Part shown: one piece after another, positions 45,697 to 54,675 of the stretch | Layout: each line of letters opens with the position of its first letter | Position numbering within the stretch: position 1 is the first letter of the stretch | Program-made: the position numbers and the translations under genes | Source: Lachnospiraceae bacterium | GTDB taxonomy: Bacteria; Bacillota; Clostridia; Lachnospirales; Lachnospiraceae | Assembly: GCA_910575075.1 (NCBI GenBank) | Contig: CAJTCY010000015.1 | Coordinates: forward strand, 61,887 to 125,886 | Direction of reading: 5' to 3' | DNA: 64,000 nt | The notes under the pieces: generated by a model | Told to the model about the DNA's origin: nothing | What the model saw: the letters and a program-made list of their open reading frames with translations, nothing else | Databases searched by the model: none

Positions 45697-46434
45697 TTAA
45701 CCCTCCTGATAACCTCTTCCGATACTGAGGCTCAGGCAGTAAACTTCACTGGCTCCTGACTGTTTGAGCTCACCTGCCGCCTCATTCATCGTACTTCCTG
45801 TCGTATATATATCGTCTATTAATAAGATATGGTCTAATTGTACCTTATTTGCTCTTGTTTTAAAAGCCTTTTTCAAATTATTTTTGCGTTCTTGGTCATT
45901 TAATTCTTTTTGCGCTCTGGTATCGTGCACCCGCAGCAGTAAATTTCCATATACTGGCACTTTGGTCTGGCGGCTTACTTCATCCGCAATCAGCTTCGCC
46001 TGGTTAAAACCTCTTTGCCGGTATCTTTTCCGCGACAGTGGTATAGGCACCAACGCGTCAATACTGTGTCTCCTAATCCAGTCTCCGTATTTTTGTGCCA
46101 ATTCCCTGCCATAATATCTGGCATATTCCTGACGTCCCTGATATTTAAACCTGTAAATGGAATGTTTTACTTCTCCCTGGTAAACCCACAGCGCTTTGCC
46201 CTGCTGAAAATGACAGTGATGTCTTTTACAGTCATAACAATATTCCTGTCTCTGATCCGTTAAAGGTTTCCCACATTTTTTACAGACAGGCTCCTGAATA
46301 AACTCCAGTTTGCTTCTGCAGGAAGAACATGCCAGGTCCTGAGGCACTAACACCGAAGAAAACAATACCTTATCACAAAACGGGCATCTGGGAGGAAAAA
46401 CGATATGTATCAAATTCTCCAAATAAATTTTCAT
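45697..46434 (-). CDS. comFC: ComF family protein (phosphoribosyltransferase-like)
   Basis: 245 residues. N-terminal zinc fingers (CPFCDKVLF; CSSCRSKL; CKKCGKPLTDQRQEYCYDC) followed by a PRTase fold with VPIPLSRKRYRQRGFNQAKLIA and the PRPP-binding ILLIDDIYTTGSTMNEAA. ComFC/ComF assists DNA uptake during competence in several bacteria, but the gene is widespread in species not known to be competent. Directly upstream of the yvyF-like gene, as in Bacillus. Confidence 0.92.
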   Translation of the reverse strand: MKIYLENLIHIVFPPRCPFCDKVLFSSVLVPQDLACSSCRSKLEFIQEPVCKKCGKPLTDQRQEYCYDCKRHHCHFQQGKALWVYQGEVKHSIYRFKYQGRQEYARYYGRELAQKYGDWIRRHSIDALVPIPLSRKRYRQRGFNQAKLIADEVSRQTKVPVYGNLLLRVHDTRAQKELNDQERKNNLKKAFKTRANKVQLDHILLIDDIYTTGSTMNEAAGELKQSGASEVYCLSLSIGRGYQEG

Positions 46435-46518
46435 CGCATGATCCTGAAAATTCCTCTCAAGCTCCCTTATACTAACACAGTTCTATTCATGTTTCCATAA
46501 ATATTTTCTTAAAATTTC

Positions 46519-48762
46519 TTAAATTGTTAGAGTTCTTATCCCCTCTGTCTCTCGCAAACGCGCTTCCAGTCCAGTATAACGTTTCTGTTCACTGACATTT
46601 TGAATCATCTGCTGAAATGTTACGTCATTTCCCACCAATGTCACGCATTTCTTTGCCCGTGTTACAGCCGTATATAAAAGATTACGGTTCATCAACATTT
46701 TAGGCCCTGTAAGCAGCGGAATTACTACTGCCGGATACTCACTTCCCTGTGACTTATGAATTGTAATGGCATAAGCCAGCTCAAGTTCCTCCAACTGTTT
46801 AAAGGAATAATCCACCAGTCTCCCCTCTTCAAATTCTACTGTTAAGATTTCCTGATAGTTGCTGATGCTGCGGATCACGCCCATATCCCCATTGAATACT
46901 CCCAGTCCCTTGTCAATGGCAAGCCCATATCTGCTGCGGATTTCCCACTCCAACTGATAATTATTCTTAATCTGCATAACCTTGTCCCCTTCACGGAAGA
47001 CCATACCGCTATGCTCTTTTTCTTCCTTATCCTTATCGGGCGGATTCAGATACTGCTGCAAAATATTGTTGAGCCGCTCTACTCCCAGCAGCCCTTTGCG
47101 CATTGGTGTCAGCACCTGAATATCAAAGGGTTTGGCATCCACAAACTTCGGCAGCTTCTGCTGAATGAGCTGTATCGCCACACTGATAATCACATTGGCA
47201 TCATACCGTTTCAAAAAAAAGAAATCCATACTCTTATTATCCAGCAGCACTTCCTCACCACGGTTAATTTTATGGGCATTGACAATAATATCGCTTTGCG
47301 CCGCCTGCCGGAAAATCCTCGTGAGACGGACAACATGAAACTGTCTGGATTCTATAATATCTTTCAGTACGCTTCCTGCTCCTACGCTTGGAAGCTGATT
47401 GACGTCCCCGACTAAAATCAGACGCGTTCCTGCTGCCACGGCCTTTAGCATAGCATGCATCAGAGAAATATCAACCATAGACATCTCATCCACAATAATA
47501 ACGTCTGTTTCCAGAGGATTTTCCTCATTTCTCTCAAAGCCTGCGCGGTCCTCAGCTCCTCCGTTTAATTCCAGCATACGGTGAATGGTTTTTGCTTCAA
47601 ATCCAGTCGTCTCACTCATCCGTTTTGCTGCACGCCCGGTTGGCGCAGCCAGGAGAATATCCAATCCTTCCATTTCAAAGTACTGGATAATGGTATTGAT
47701 CGTCGTCGTTTTTCCGGTTCCCGGACCACCGGTAATCACCACGAGCCCATTGCACACCGCCTCTTTCACTGCCTGCACCTGCAGTTCATCCAGCACAAAG
47801 TCACTGCCCTTTTCGATACTGCAAATGCGGTTTTCAATCTCTGCTTGCGGCACATCATAAGAAATATCAAGATTTTTCAGCATCACTGCCGTATTCAATT
47901 CCATATAGTAATAATTTGACGCATATATGTACGACGTATCACCAGCTTCTTTGATCACCAGCTTCTTATCTATGGCAAGATCCATGTAATGTTTCTCAAT
48001 ATGCTCTGGTTCAATTTTCAACAGCTCGCTGGCTTTCTGACTCAACAGCTGTCTGGGAAGGCAGGTGTGCCCTTCCATAGATGCCTGGAGCAACGTGTAT
48101 AGAATTCCACTCCGTATCCGGAAATCTGAATCCGTATGGATTCCTATTCTGGAAGCAATTTCATCGGCAATACGAAAACCCACACCCCGGATATCATCTG
48201 CCAGGCGGTATGGGTTCTCTTTTAAAATTCCATATAGTTCTGTTCTATATGTCTGAAATATTTTGGCAGCAAGAGTCTGGGAAATCCCATATTGCTGCAG
48301 AAAAATCATTGCCTGCCGCTGTTCTCTTTTCCCTTCCGCCTGCTCCGCGATCTCCATAGCCTTTCGCTGGCTGATTCCTTTCACTTCTGCAAGCCTTTCT
48401 GGTTCTTCTTCTATAATCCGGAAAGTATCCTGCTTAAATTTATGTACAATCCTTGCGGCTAAAGCAGCCCCGATGCCCTTAATGGCACCGGAGCCCAGAT
48501 AACGTTCCATTGATATGATATCTTCCGGCGGCTTTACCTGAAAAGACGTCACCTTAAATTGTCTTCCATAAGATGGATGATCGGTATATTCCCCTGACAA
48601 TTCCAGGTTTTCTCCCTCCCCTATGCCATGAAAAATTCCCACACAGGTAATCTCTTCTTCTCCGCTCACCAGATTTAATACGGTATACCCATTTTCACTA
48701 TTCTGATATACGATATGCTCCACATATCCTTTCAAGATCTCCACGTTCTTATTCCAGACCAT
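46519..48762 (-). CDS. recD2: ATP-dependent RecD2-type DNA helicase
   Basis: 747 residues. N-terminal OB-like and helix-hairpin-helix region (about 1-310: GIGAALAARIVHKF; VKGISQRKAMEIAEQ), then SF1 helicase: Walker A VITGGPGTGKTTT near 342, VIIVDEMSMVD, Q-rich motif RLTRIFRQAA, and AITIHKSQGSEYPAV plus LLYTAVTRAK at the end. It is a 5'-3' helicase for DNA repair and replication-fork processing. The start overlaps the 3' end of the flagellar rod-binding gene by 14 bases and lacks a clear Shine-Dalgarno, so coupling to that gene is likely; a slightly later GTG start is possible. Confidence 0.93.
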   Translation of the reverse strand: MVWNKNVEILKGYVEHIVYQNSENGYTVLNLVSGEEEITCVGIFHGIGEGENLELSGEYTDHPSYGRQFKVTSFQVKPPEDIISMERYLGSGAIKGIGAALAARIVHKFKQDTFRIIEEEPERLAEVKGISQRKAMEIAEQAEGKREQRQAMIFLQQYGISQTLAAKIFQTYRTELYGILKENPYRLADDIRGVGFRIADEIASRIGIHTDSDFRIRSGILYTLLQASMEGHTCLPRQLLSQKASELLKIEPEHIEKHYMDLAIDKKLVIKEAGDTSYIYASNYYYMELNTAVMLKNLDISYDVPQAEIENRICSIEKGSDFVLDELQVQAVKEAVCNGLVVITGGPGTGKTTTINTIIQYFEMEGLDILLAAPTGRAAKRMSETTGFEAKTIHRMLELNGGAEDRAGFERNEENPLETDVIIVDEMSMVDISLMHAMLKAVAAGTRLILVGDVNQLPSVGAGSVLKDIIESRQFHVVRLTRIFRQAAQSDIIVNAHKINRGEEVLLDNKSMDFFFLKRYDANVIISVAIQLIQQKLPKFVDAKPFDIQVLTPMRKGLLGVERLNNILQQYLNPPDKDKEEKEHSGMVFREGDKVMQIKNNYQLEWEIRSRYGLAIDKGLGVFNGDMGVIRSISNYQEILTVEFEEGRLVDYSFKQLEELELAYAITIHKSQGSEYPAVVIPLLTGPKMLMNRNLLYTAVTRAKKCVTLVGNDVTFQQMIQNVSEQKRYTGLEARLRETEGIRTLTI

Positions 48763-49096
48763 AATTGCGCTTCATCTGTTCATAAAGCATCTGCGCAAGC
48801 CCCAGTCCTTCTCCTTGTGCAGACTGTTCCGCAAGTCCCTGGACCATCTGCTCCTTATAGTAATCCTGAAGCTGTCTGGTGGAAGAAGAAACACTCTCAG
48901 ACTCAGGAATCATTTTCTGCATTGCCTTTAACATCTGCTCTGTAAAATACGCCTCAAAGTCCTTACAGACCTCCATCAATTCGTCTTCCGTCGCTGTGGA
49001 CAGATCTGAATTCAGGGTATCTTCCAGCTTACTGGCAGAATTGCTGGTACTTTTTGTATCATATAATGAACTTATGCCATCTAACGTAAGACTCAT
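48749..49096 (-). CDS. Rod-binding protein, FlgJ N-terminal-like
   Basis: 115 residues. CKDFEAYFTEQMLKAMQKMIPES and YYKEQMVQGLAEQ are the Rod_binding (FlgJ N-terminal) signature; there is no C-terminal muramidase domain, as is common in Gram-positive bacteria. It would cap and assemble the flagellar rod. It follows flgG in the transcript and overlaps recD2. Confidence 0.9.
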   Translation of the reverse strand: MSLTLDGISSLYDTKSTSNSASKLEDTLNSDLSTATEDELMEVCKDFEAYFTEQMLKAMQKMIPESESVSSSTRQLQDYYKEQMVQGLAEQSAQGEGLGLAQMLYEQMKRNYGLE

Positions 49097-49123
49097 AAAT
49101 CATCCTTCTTTCCACTATTTAAT

Positions 49124-49942
49124 TTATCTCTTCAATTGGTTTGCCTGGCTCAGCATATCATCAGAAGCCTGAATTGCTTTGGAATTCATTTCATAAGCTC
49201 TCTGCGCCACAATCAAATTTACCATTTCATCTGCAACCTGAACATTGGAACCCTCTAAATATCCCTGGCGCACAGTGCTAAGCACCAGATTCGGCGTCGT
49301 TGCCTCATTCAGAGCCTGACCAGATGCATCCGTAACATTTAAAAGGCTGTTTGACATCTTCTCCAATCCTGCTGGATTGTTAAACTGGAACAGCCCAATA
49401 GTCTGATTCAGATCCACAAAATTATTCTGCGCATTCAGATAGCCAATCGCTCCTTCCGAGGTGACCTGAATTTTGCTGGCATTCACACCGCCTGGAATTT
49501 CAATGGCATTTCCCCTGCTGTCCAGTACCGGAAATCCGTCGGAAGTTACCAGTGTTAAATTTCCGTCATTTCCCACACTCAGCTTAAAGTCACCATTTCT
49601 GGTATAATATGTATTCCCGTCAGCTCCTCTCACCGCAAAGAACCCATCTCCGTCAATTGCCATAGCTGTATAACTCTCACTGTCAAGATGCGGCCCCTGA
49701 ACAAAATTGGAAGTAATGGCTGCCACTCTGGTTCCCAGTCCAACCTGCGCAGAGATCGGTTTCTCTTCACCGTTGGCAGTGGTAGTTCTTGTCTGTAATG
49801 TCTGATACAGCAAAGACTTAAACTCAGCTTTCTCATTTTTATAACCGGTGGTATTGACATTTGCCAGATTATTTGCAATGGTGTCTACTGCTGTCTGTTG
49901 GGAAATCATGCCGGACGCTGCCGACCACAAGGATCTCATCAT
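49124..49942 (-). CDS. flgG: Flagellar basal-body rod protein FlgG
   Basis: 272 residues. MMRSLWSAASGMISQQTAVDTIANNLANVNTTGYKNEKAEF is the rod/hook N-terminal motif; the C-terminal heptad region VQVADEMVNLIVAQRAYEMNSKAIQASDDM is diagnostic. It forms the distal rod. It is the homologue of B. subtilis FlhP. AGGGG lies upstream of the ATG. Confidence 0.94.
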   Translation of the reverse strand: MMRSLWSAASGMISQQTAVDTIANNLANVNTTGYKNEKAEFKSLLYQTLQTRTTTANGEEKPISAQVGLGTRVAAITSNFVQGPHLDSESYTAMAIDGDGFFAVRGADGNTYYTRNGDFKLSVGNDGNLTLVTSDGFPVLDSRGNAIEIPGGVNASKIQVTSEGAIGYLNAQNNFVDLNQTIGLFQFNNPAGLEKMSNSLLNVTDASGQALNEATTPNLVLSTVRQGYLEGSNVQVADEMVNLIVAQRAYEMNSKAIQASDDMLSQANQLKR

Positions 49943-49959
49943 TTTAAAACAACCCCTTT

Positions 49960-50760
49960 CTATGCCTTGCCGATACTGTTAACTGCTTTTTCCAGTGTAT
50001 CATCTATAGTCTGTATAATTTTCTGATTAGATTCATATGCACGGGTAATATTGATCATTTCCACCATTTCAGACACCACATTTACATTGGACATCTCCAG
50101 TGTTCCCTGAGATACCTGTGCATTGGAGGGCTGCACCTGACCGCCTTCCACTAATTCATACATGTTCTCTCCATACTTTGCCAGGAAATTGTAATCTGCA
50201 AAATCAACGACTCCTACCTGTCCCAGCAGAACATCATTCTGATAATAATTTCCAACTTCATCTACCACCAGAGGCAAATTAGGATTTATTTGTATGTAGC
50301 CAGCCTGCCCTGGATTTCCTGCCTCCGCTGCAGCCTGATTCAGTACGAAATCTCCGTCTTTCGTTACCAGATAGCCTTCCCTGTTCACGGTAAACGCCCC
50401 GTCTCTGGTATATTTTACAGAGGTCTCTCCTGCCTTATTCGTATAGGAAATGGCAAAGAATCCGTCTCCGTCAATTGCCATATCATAAATATTATCTGTC
50501 ACACGGAAGGAACCCTGACCATAATCCGTGTAACACTCTCCAATCTTAACGCCCAGAGAAACGTCCCCCAGCCCCTTTGGCAGACCATAAGCCGAAGTAT
50601 CTTTAATCTTGATTGCCAATTGCTCATCAAAGGACTGAGAAGTAGAACCTTCCTTCTTAAATCCATTGGTAGCTGAATTGGCAAGGTTGTTGGTGAGTAT
50701 GTCCATCCGGTTCTGCTGGTTGATCATACCCGTGTAAGCAGTATATAATCCTTTTACCAT
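49960..50760 (-). CDS. flgF: Flagellar rod protein FlgF/FlhO-like
   Basis: 266 residues. MVKGLYTAYTGMINQQNRMDILTNNLANSATNGFKKEG and the C-terminal VNVVSEMVEMINITRAYESNQKIIQTIDD repeat the rod/hook pattern of FlgG. Two adjacent FlgG-like genes after mreB correspond to B. subtilis mbl-flhO-flhP. It builds the proximal/distal rod. AAAGGAG precedes the ATG. Confidence 0.93.
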   Translation of the reverse strand: MVKGLYTAYTGMINQQNRMDILTNNLANSATNGFKKEGSTSQSFDEQLAIKIKDTSAYGLPKGLGDVSLGVKIGECYTDYGQGSFRVTDNIYDMAIDGDGFFAISYTNKAGETSVKYTRDGAFTVNREGYLVTKDGDFVLNQAAAEAGNPGQAGYIQINPNLPLVVDEVGNYYQNDVLLGQVGVVDFADYNFLAKYGENMYELVEGGQVQPSNAQVSQGTLEMSNVNVVSEMVEMINITRAYESNQKIIQTIDDTLEKAVNSIGKA

Positions 50761-50791
50761 AATTTCTGCTCCTTTGAATGCTGATTATCTG

Positions 50792-51787
50792 TTACTCATC
50801 TTTCTTACCAGATCCTGATAAAAATTCCACATATTTGCCGGTCCCGATTGCCACACAGGTCATAGGCTCTTCTGCTGTCATAGTATTGATTCCTGTCTTA
50901 TCCTCAATAAGTTCTTCCAGGCCCCGCAGCAGCGCACCGCCCCCGGTAAGGATAATTCCTCTGTCTGCAACATCCGCTGCAAGTTCAGGCGGAGTTTTCT
51001 CCAATACATTGTGAACGGCTTCTACGATCTGGAGAGTTGCCTCCCGCAGCGCCTCTTCAGTCTCTTCTGAAGATACGGAAACCGTTTTGGGAAGACCTGT
51101 CACAAGATTACGTCCTCTGACATCCATCGTATCATTCTGTGCCAGCGGGAAACAAGTTCCAATTTTAATCTTAATGTCCTCTGCAGTACGTTCACCGATC
51201 AGAAGATTATGCTTCTTTCTCATATATCGGACAATTGCCTCGTCAAAATCATCCCCTGCAATCTTAATGGAAGTACTTACCACTGTTCCGCCCAAGGAAA
51301 TCACCGCAATATCTGCAGTTCCGCCCCCAATATCCACAATCATATTTCCGCAGGGCTTGCCAATATCCACGCCGGCTCCTATAGCTGCCGCAATTGGTTC
51401 TTCTATAATGGAAACCTCCCTGGCCCCAGCCTGATAGGTTGCGTCTTCTACAGCCTTCTTCTCTACTTCTGTAACACCACTGGGCACACATACACTGATT
51501 CGCGGTTTGCGGAAGCTTTTCTTTCCAAGCGCTTTCTGAATAAAGTACTTTAACATTTTTTCGGTCACTGTGTAGTCAGAAATAACCCCCTGACGCAAAG
51601 GTCTCACTGCAACAATGTTGCCGGGAGTCCTTCCCAGCATCAGACGTGCCTCTTCTCCAATCGCTTTTATCTTGTTGGTATCTCTGTCAAAGGCAACCAC
51701 AGAAGGCTCCTTCAATACGACGCCTTTTCCTTTTATATATACAAGGATACTTGCCGTTCCCAAATCGATTCCTATATCTGTAGACAT
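50792..51787 (-). CDS. mreB: MreB/Mbl-type rod-shape-determining actin homologue
   Basis: 331 residues. DIGIDLGTASILVYIKGKGVVLKEPSVVA (phosphate 1), MIVDIGGGTADIAVISLGG (phosphate 2), IEEPIAAAIGAG and GIILTGGGALLRGL (adenosine) are the actin-fold motifs. It organises the elongation machinery for the lateral wall. Because it precedes the flgF/flgG pair, it is positionally Mbl, but MreB and Mbl cannot be told apart by eye. It has its own promoter (51862-51889). Confidence 0.95.
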   Translation of the reverse strand: MSTDIGIDLGTASILVYIKGKGVVLKEPSVVAFDRDTNKIKAIGEEARLMLGRTPGNIVAVRPLRQGVISDYTVTEKMLKYFIQKALGKKSFRKPRISVCVPSGVTEVEKKAVEDATYQAGAREVSIIEEPIAAAIGAGVDIGKPCGNMIVDIGGGTADIAVISLGGTVVSTSIKIAGDDFDEAIVRYMRKKHNLLIGERTAEDIKIKIGTCFPLAQNDTMDVRGRNLVTGLPKTVSVSSEETEEALREATLQIVEAVHNVLEKTPPELAADVADRGIILTGGGALLRGLEELIEDKTGINTMTAEEPMTCVAIGTGKYVEFLSGSGKKDE

Positions 51788-51861
51788 CCTGTTTGTCCCC
51801 TTTCGTTTCTCTATCTAAACATCATTATACATAATAACTCTATTTTTCCATACATACCTAC

Positions 51862-51889
51862 ATTATATACAATCATGAACAATTTTCAA
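51862..51889 (-). promoter_or_regulatory. Promoter of mreB-flagellar rod operon
   Basis: Minus strand: -35 TTGAAA (51884-51889), 16-base spacer, -10 TATAAT (51862-51867), about 75 bases upstream of the mreB ATG. The surrounding DNA (51.80-52.02 kb) is strongly AT-rich with long T-runs, as around strong promoters. Confidence 0.65.
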
Positions 51890-52025
51890 AGCATTTTTTT
51901 ATAAAATACAAAAAAACCTCTTTCCTTTAAGCTTTTGCAAATGATTTCCTATAAAAGTTTATACTTTTTTTATATTTTTTTGTAATTCTTTTTCCTTTTT
52001 TCACATATCGGTCACAAAGTCTGGT

Positions 52026-52155
52026 TATACTAGTACCTGTACTAGCTACCAAGCTAATATAATTTTTCATAACTCATGCTTCCTGGATTCTTCGGAGTCC
52101 AGGAGGTACTCCCCGAAATTACAGCTGTGCAGACAAGTCTGCACAGCTTTTTATT
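52026..52155 (+). ncRNA. Candidate small structured RNA, about 120-130 nt
   Basis: A plus-strand terminator sits where no plus-strand gene exists. Upstream of it are a TATACT -10-like hexamer (52026-52031, no convincing -35), a 7-bp palindrome CTAGTAC/GTACTAG (52030-52045), and a perfect hairpin TCCTGGATTC-TTCG-GAGTCCAGGA type (52081-52104), capped by a UUCG tetraloop and with one G-U pair. Two stable hairpins and a terminator fit an independent RNA. No known RNA family (SRP, 6S, tmRNA, RNase P, common riboswitches) matches what I can see. The 51788-52210 gap holds otherwise only the mreB promoter. Confidence 0.45.
52123..52155 (+). terminator. Strong rho-independent terminator, plus strand
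   Basis: AGCTGTGCAGAC (52123-52134), AA loop, GTCTGCACAGCT (52137-52148): a perfect 12-bp stem followed by TTTTATT. On the minus strand no T-run follows, so it is oriented to the right. Confidence 0.8.
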
Positions 52156-52210
52156 CTATAAGATATGGCTGTAATAGCGCTTTTGCCACTAGCACCTATA
52201 CCTCAATCCG

Positions 52211-52636
52211 TTACTCTACCTGTACAGTTGCCGAATCTCCCTTTTTTGCCTGCTCAATCACTGCCGGTACCAGTTTTTCAAAATTATTACCCGAATGGGT
52301 TGCCCCCGTCATTAAATCAACCTGGGTATCCTTCTGCCCTTCCATCAACTGCTGCACGTACTCTCTGGTATATTGATTGGGGTAAGTCCCACTCACGGTT
52401 CCCATATTTCGCATGTATTCATTATCCCATGCCTTGATAAAACCACTGGCGTCTTTGGCATTAAACTCCGCCGATACAATCGTATCATCCTTTACCTGTA
52501 TACAAACATATTCTTTCCATCCATGGGAAAACTCCGCCATCTCTGCTGTATAATATCCATCTTTTATTTTATTTCCGCCGCATCCTGCCAGCATCATGGC
52601 TGTCAGAAGAAGCACTGCCAGTTTCTTTATTCTCAT
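52211..52636 (-). CDS. Lipoprotein with FMN-binding-type domain
   Basis: 141 residues. Signal peptide with lipobox LAGC (Cys near 19). The rest resembles the FMN-binding (RnfG/NqrC-like, PF04205-type) fold: DGYYTAEMAEFSHGWKEYVCIQVKDD, DASGFIKAWDNEYMRNM, and DLMTGATHSGNNFEKL at the site where threonine or serine can carry FMN covalently. The start overlaps the stop of the chemotaxis receptor gene (ATGA), so the two are made together. It could be an extracytoplasmic redox or ligand partner of that receptor; this is inference. Confidence 0.8.
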   Translation of the reverse strand: MRIKKLAVLLLTAMMLAGCGGNKIKDGYYTAEMAEFSHGWKEYVCIQVKDDTIVSAEFNAKDASGFIKAWDNEYMRNMGTVSGTYPNQYTREYVQQLMEGQKDTQVDLMTGATHSGNNFEKLVPAVIEQAKKGDSATVQVE

Positions 52637-54603
52637 TCCAGGATACCTCCTCTCAATTTGACCGCCGCCACTACTTCTCCCAGTTCTTCCGCCTGTGTCA
52701 GGGACAACGCTGCCGTCTCATCTGTCTCTCTGGCAAGCTGCTGATTGGTATTGGCAATCTCAAGGACTTTATCAGCTTCTTCTGTCACTGTGGCAACTGC
52801 CTCCTTCTGCTGCCCTGCCACAACTGCCATATTGTTGGATATTCCGGTAAATTTCTCCGCCGCTTCATAAATTTCACGGAAAGAATCTGCCGTGGCGTCC
52901 GCTGTTTTTAAACCTTTTTCTATTGATATATTTGCCTGTTCAATAATAGTTCCTGTCTCTTTCAAGGCATTTGCCGTCTGGTCTGATAAAACTCCAATCT
53001 GCTGTGCCACCACCGCAAAACCTCTTCCAGATTCTCCGGCACGTGCCGCTTCTATGGACGCATTCAATGCCAGCAGGCTGGTCTGGGAAGAGATTCCTTC
53101 AATCAGCTGGCTGATTTTTATAATTTCCTGCATATTTTCATATATATCATGCATAGTTCCCAACATATCATTCATCTGCGCCTGTCCCTGATCCACTTTA
53201 TCCTGCGCACTGTCAGCACATTGTTTAACCAGCTCTGCATTTTCTGTAATTTGTTCGATCTCCTCTGTAATATTTTGTATACTGCCGATCAAACGCTCCA
53301 ATGCGGCTCCCTGTTCCATAGAGCCGTCATACAGCCGTTTGGCAAATCCAGAAACCTCAGAAGAATTTTTATTCACTGCCACTGAGGAATGATTGATTCT
53401 GCGCATAGTATCATTCAGTGATCCCGTTATAGAAATCAGCGCCTCCCGGATCGCCGCAAAGTCTCCATGGAATGAATCTGGAACCTCCCTCGAATAATCT
53501 CCTTCCGATAAATATCCCAAAGAGGATTTTATATCATTGATATAACCGTCCATACTTGCAATCGTCTTTGCCAGGGCTCCCGTAAGAATTTGCGCCTCTT
53601 CATTGGTTCTGGCAAGCACGACCTCATCTTTCAGATTTCCCTCAGACAAAGAAGTAAGCCTGCCTGTGGCAAGTGACAGCGAATCTGAAATGCTGTCTGC
53701 CATTTTGACAATTACATACCGAGCAATCAGCAGCAGCAATACAGCAAGTATCATACAGATAAACACAGACAGGAACAAGGTTCCCTGAAATTCTCTTCGG
53801 GGTGCATCTATAATCAAAGTCCAATTTGTTCCCGGCACCGGAGCATAAGCAACATAATGGCTTACTCCATGCAGGCGCATGGATTCTGACCCTGTCTGGA
53901 AATTAATCATATCGTCAAAAATCTCTCTATTTTTACCGGAATCATACAGATCATATATATTTTCATGTTTCTGCATATCCTCCAAATTTTTATCTGCGAT
54001 AATGCTTCCTTCTTCATTGATTATGTAAGAATCCCCTGTTACGCCAATATTGATATTACTCAGCACATCATTCAGCAAATCATATTTATAACTGCCTACC
54101 AGATAAGAATGGTTCTCTCCATCCTTTTTCATAGGAAGCGCCACCAAGACCTGCCAGACACCATTTTCATAACAAGGTTCATCAATGACAATATTGCCAG
54201 TCTGAGTCAGATAACTGTAACATTTCTTATCAGCAATGCTTTCTGGGGAATCTTCATCTCCATATAGTTTCTGTCCAGATGAATCATATCCTGCCAGCCA
54301 GACAAATTCTATCCGGGTTTCCCGCTCATCTAAAACCTCCTGCTTCTCATCATTAGAACTTCCCTCCTGTGTCAATACGGGTTCCAATGCCAGGTTTGCC
54401 ATCCGGTCTGTCAGAAGATGCAGATTGGCGCCCACATTTTGGGAAGAAGTCTTTGCCATTAGCTGAAGATTATCCAGCAGAATGGTATCTGTTGAGATAA
54501 AACTGCTGATAATCATTACAATTGTAAGAAGAACTCCCAGGCTGATGGCCGCCGTCATCACATAAAACTCAATAATCTGCTTAATGGTACGTTTCTCTTT
54601 CAT
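52633..54603 (-). CDS. Methyl-accepting chemotaxis protein
   Basis: Start at the ATG at 54603 (MKEKRTIKQIIEFYVMTAAISLG); the longer frame begins before any ribosome site. About 656 residues: membrane helix (about 12-35), a dCache-like extracytoplasmic sensor (about 45-275), second helix (about 285-310), HAMP, and the signalling domain with the conserved tip LLALNASIEAARAGESGRGFAVVAQQI near residue 514. No C-terminal CheR-binding pentapeptide. It senses an unknown ligand and signals to CheA. It is translationally coupled to the lipoprotein gene (ATGA). Confidence 0.93.
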   Translation of the reverse strand: MKEKRTIKQIIEFYVMTAAISLGVLLTIVMIISSFISTDTILLDNLQLMAKTSSQNVGANLHLLTDRMANLALEPVLTQEGSSNDEKQEVLDERETRIEFVWLAGYDSSGQKLYGDEDSPESIADKKCYSYLTQTGNIVIDEPCYENGVWQVLVALPMKKDGENHSYLVGSYKYDLLNDVLSNINIGVTGDSYIINEEGSIIADKNLEDMQKHENIYDLYDSGKNREIFDDMINFQTGSESMRLHGVSHYVAYAPVPGTNWTLIIDAPRREFQGTLFLSVFICMILAVLLLLIARYVIVKMADSISDSLSLATGRLTSLSEGNLKDEVVLARTNEEAQILTGALAKTIASMDGYINDIKSSLGYLSEGDYSREVPDSFHGDFAAIREALISITGSLNDTMRRINHSSVAVNKNSSEVSGFAKRLYDGSMEQGAALERLIGSIQNITEEIEQITENAELVKQCADSAQDKVDQGQAQMNDMLGTMHDIYENMQEIIKISQLIEGISSQTSLLALNASIEAARAGESGRGFAVVAQQIGVLSDQTANALKETGTIIEQANISIEKGLKTADATADSFREIYEAAEKFTGISNNMAVVAGQQKEAVATVTEEADKVLEIANTNQQLARETDETAALSLTQAEELGEVVAAVKLRGGILE

Positions 54604-54675
54604 AATCACAGGTCCCTTTCTATCCTCTTTCCCATTTACATTATAACAGGTTTTCCTGTATTTGCCAGACCACAT

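Noticed and set aside
52020..52160. 6S RNA, SRP RNA or a common riboswitch at the candidate small RNA
   Set aside because: The visible hairpins do not contain the conserved cores of these families, and no gene follows on the plus strand that a riboswitch could control.
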